The notes under the pieces were generated by a model. It was not told the DNA's origin, ran no database searches, and saw only the letters and a program-made list of their open reading frames with translations. A program made the translations under genes and the position numbers. A stretch of DNA of 19,361 nt from Dissophora ornata (lineage: Eukaryota > Mortierellomycota > Mortierellomycetes > Mortierellales > Mortierellaceae), in assembly GCA_025201705.1 (NCBI GenBank), contig MU617200.1:1-19361 (forward strand), read 5' to 3'. Positions 19,319 to 19,361 of the stretch are shown here, piece after piece (within the stretch, counting starts at the first letter, position 1; each line of letters starts with the position of its first letter).

Positions 19319-19361
19319 CTATTAAACAAACGGCATGTTCGGATCCCGTGTAAGTAAAAAA

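Overview
The window looks like fungal nuclear DNA, most likely from an early-diverging lineage such as Mortierellaceae. That is an inference: genes are split by short GT-AG introns (about 80-150 nt), ATG15 and HBS1 orthologues are present, and an F-box/leucine-rich gene lies beside a decayed paralogue, a style common in Mortierella-type genomes. No bacterial or viral gene organisation is visible.

Layout. Positions 1-3065 are a transposon graveyard. It holds a partial cysteine-rich reading frame at the edge, the 3' end of a piggyBac-like transposase (minus strand), the RNase H plus C-terminal part of a LINE-type retrotransposon (minus strand), a second fragment of a related LINE C-terminus, and two copies of a short repeat in opposite orientation, one ending in a 15-nt poly(A). 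Positions 3480-3552 encode an intronless tRNA-Trp(CCA). From 3949 to 8049 three genes lie head to tail on the minus strand: an ATG15-type vacuolar phospholipase (4 exons), a class A FAD-dependent monooxygenase (5 exons) and, tentatively, a small two-exon gene of unknown function. A gene-poor 2.5 kb stretch with microsatellites and a pyrimidine-rich tract separates them from a plus-strand gene at 10686-13571 (3 exons) for a 902-residue protein with seven predicted membrane segments and a roughly 500-residue disordered tail, which I cannot assign to a known receptor family. Next come an F-box/LRR pseudogene (13817-15100) and its intact paralogue (15407-16837). The window ends in the minus-strand HBS1 gene (ribosome-rescue GTPase), whose 5' end lies outside.

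The genes do not form an obvious pathway. ATG15 (autophagic body lysis) and HBS1 (no-go/non-stop decay with Dom34/Pelota) are housekeeping genes. The monooxygenase and the seven-membrane-segment protein are the accessory genes with open function. The most interesting items are the seven-segment protein with an upstream ORF that overlaps its start codon as ATGA, the in-frame TAG that cuts the ATG15 C-terminal cysteine motif, and the small poly(A)-tailed repeat.
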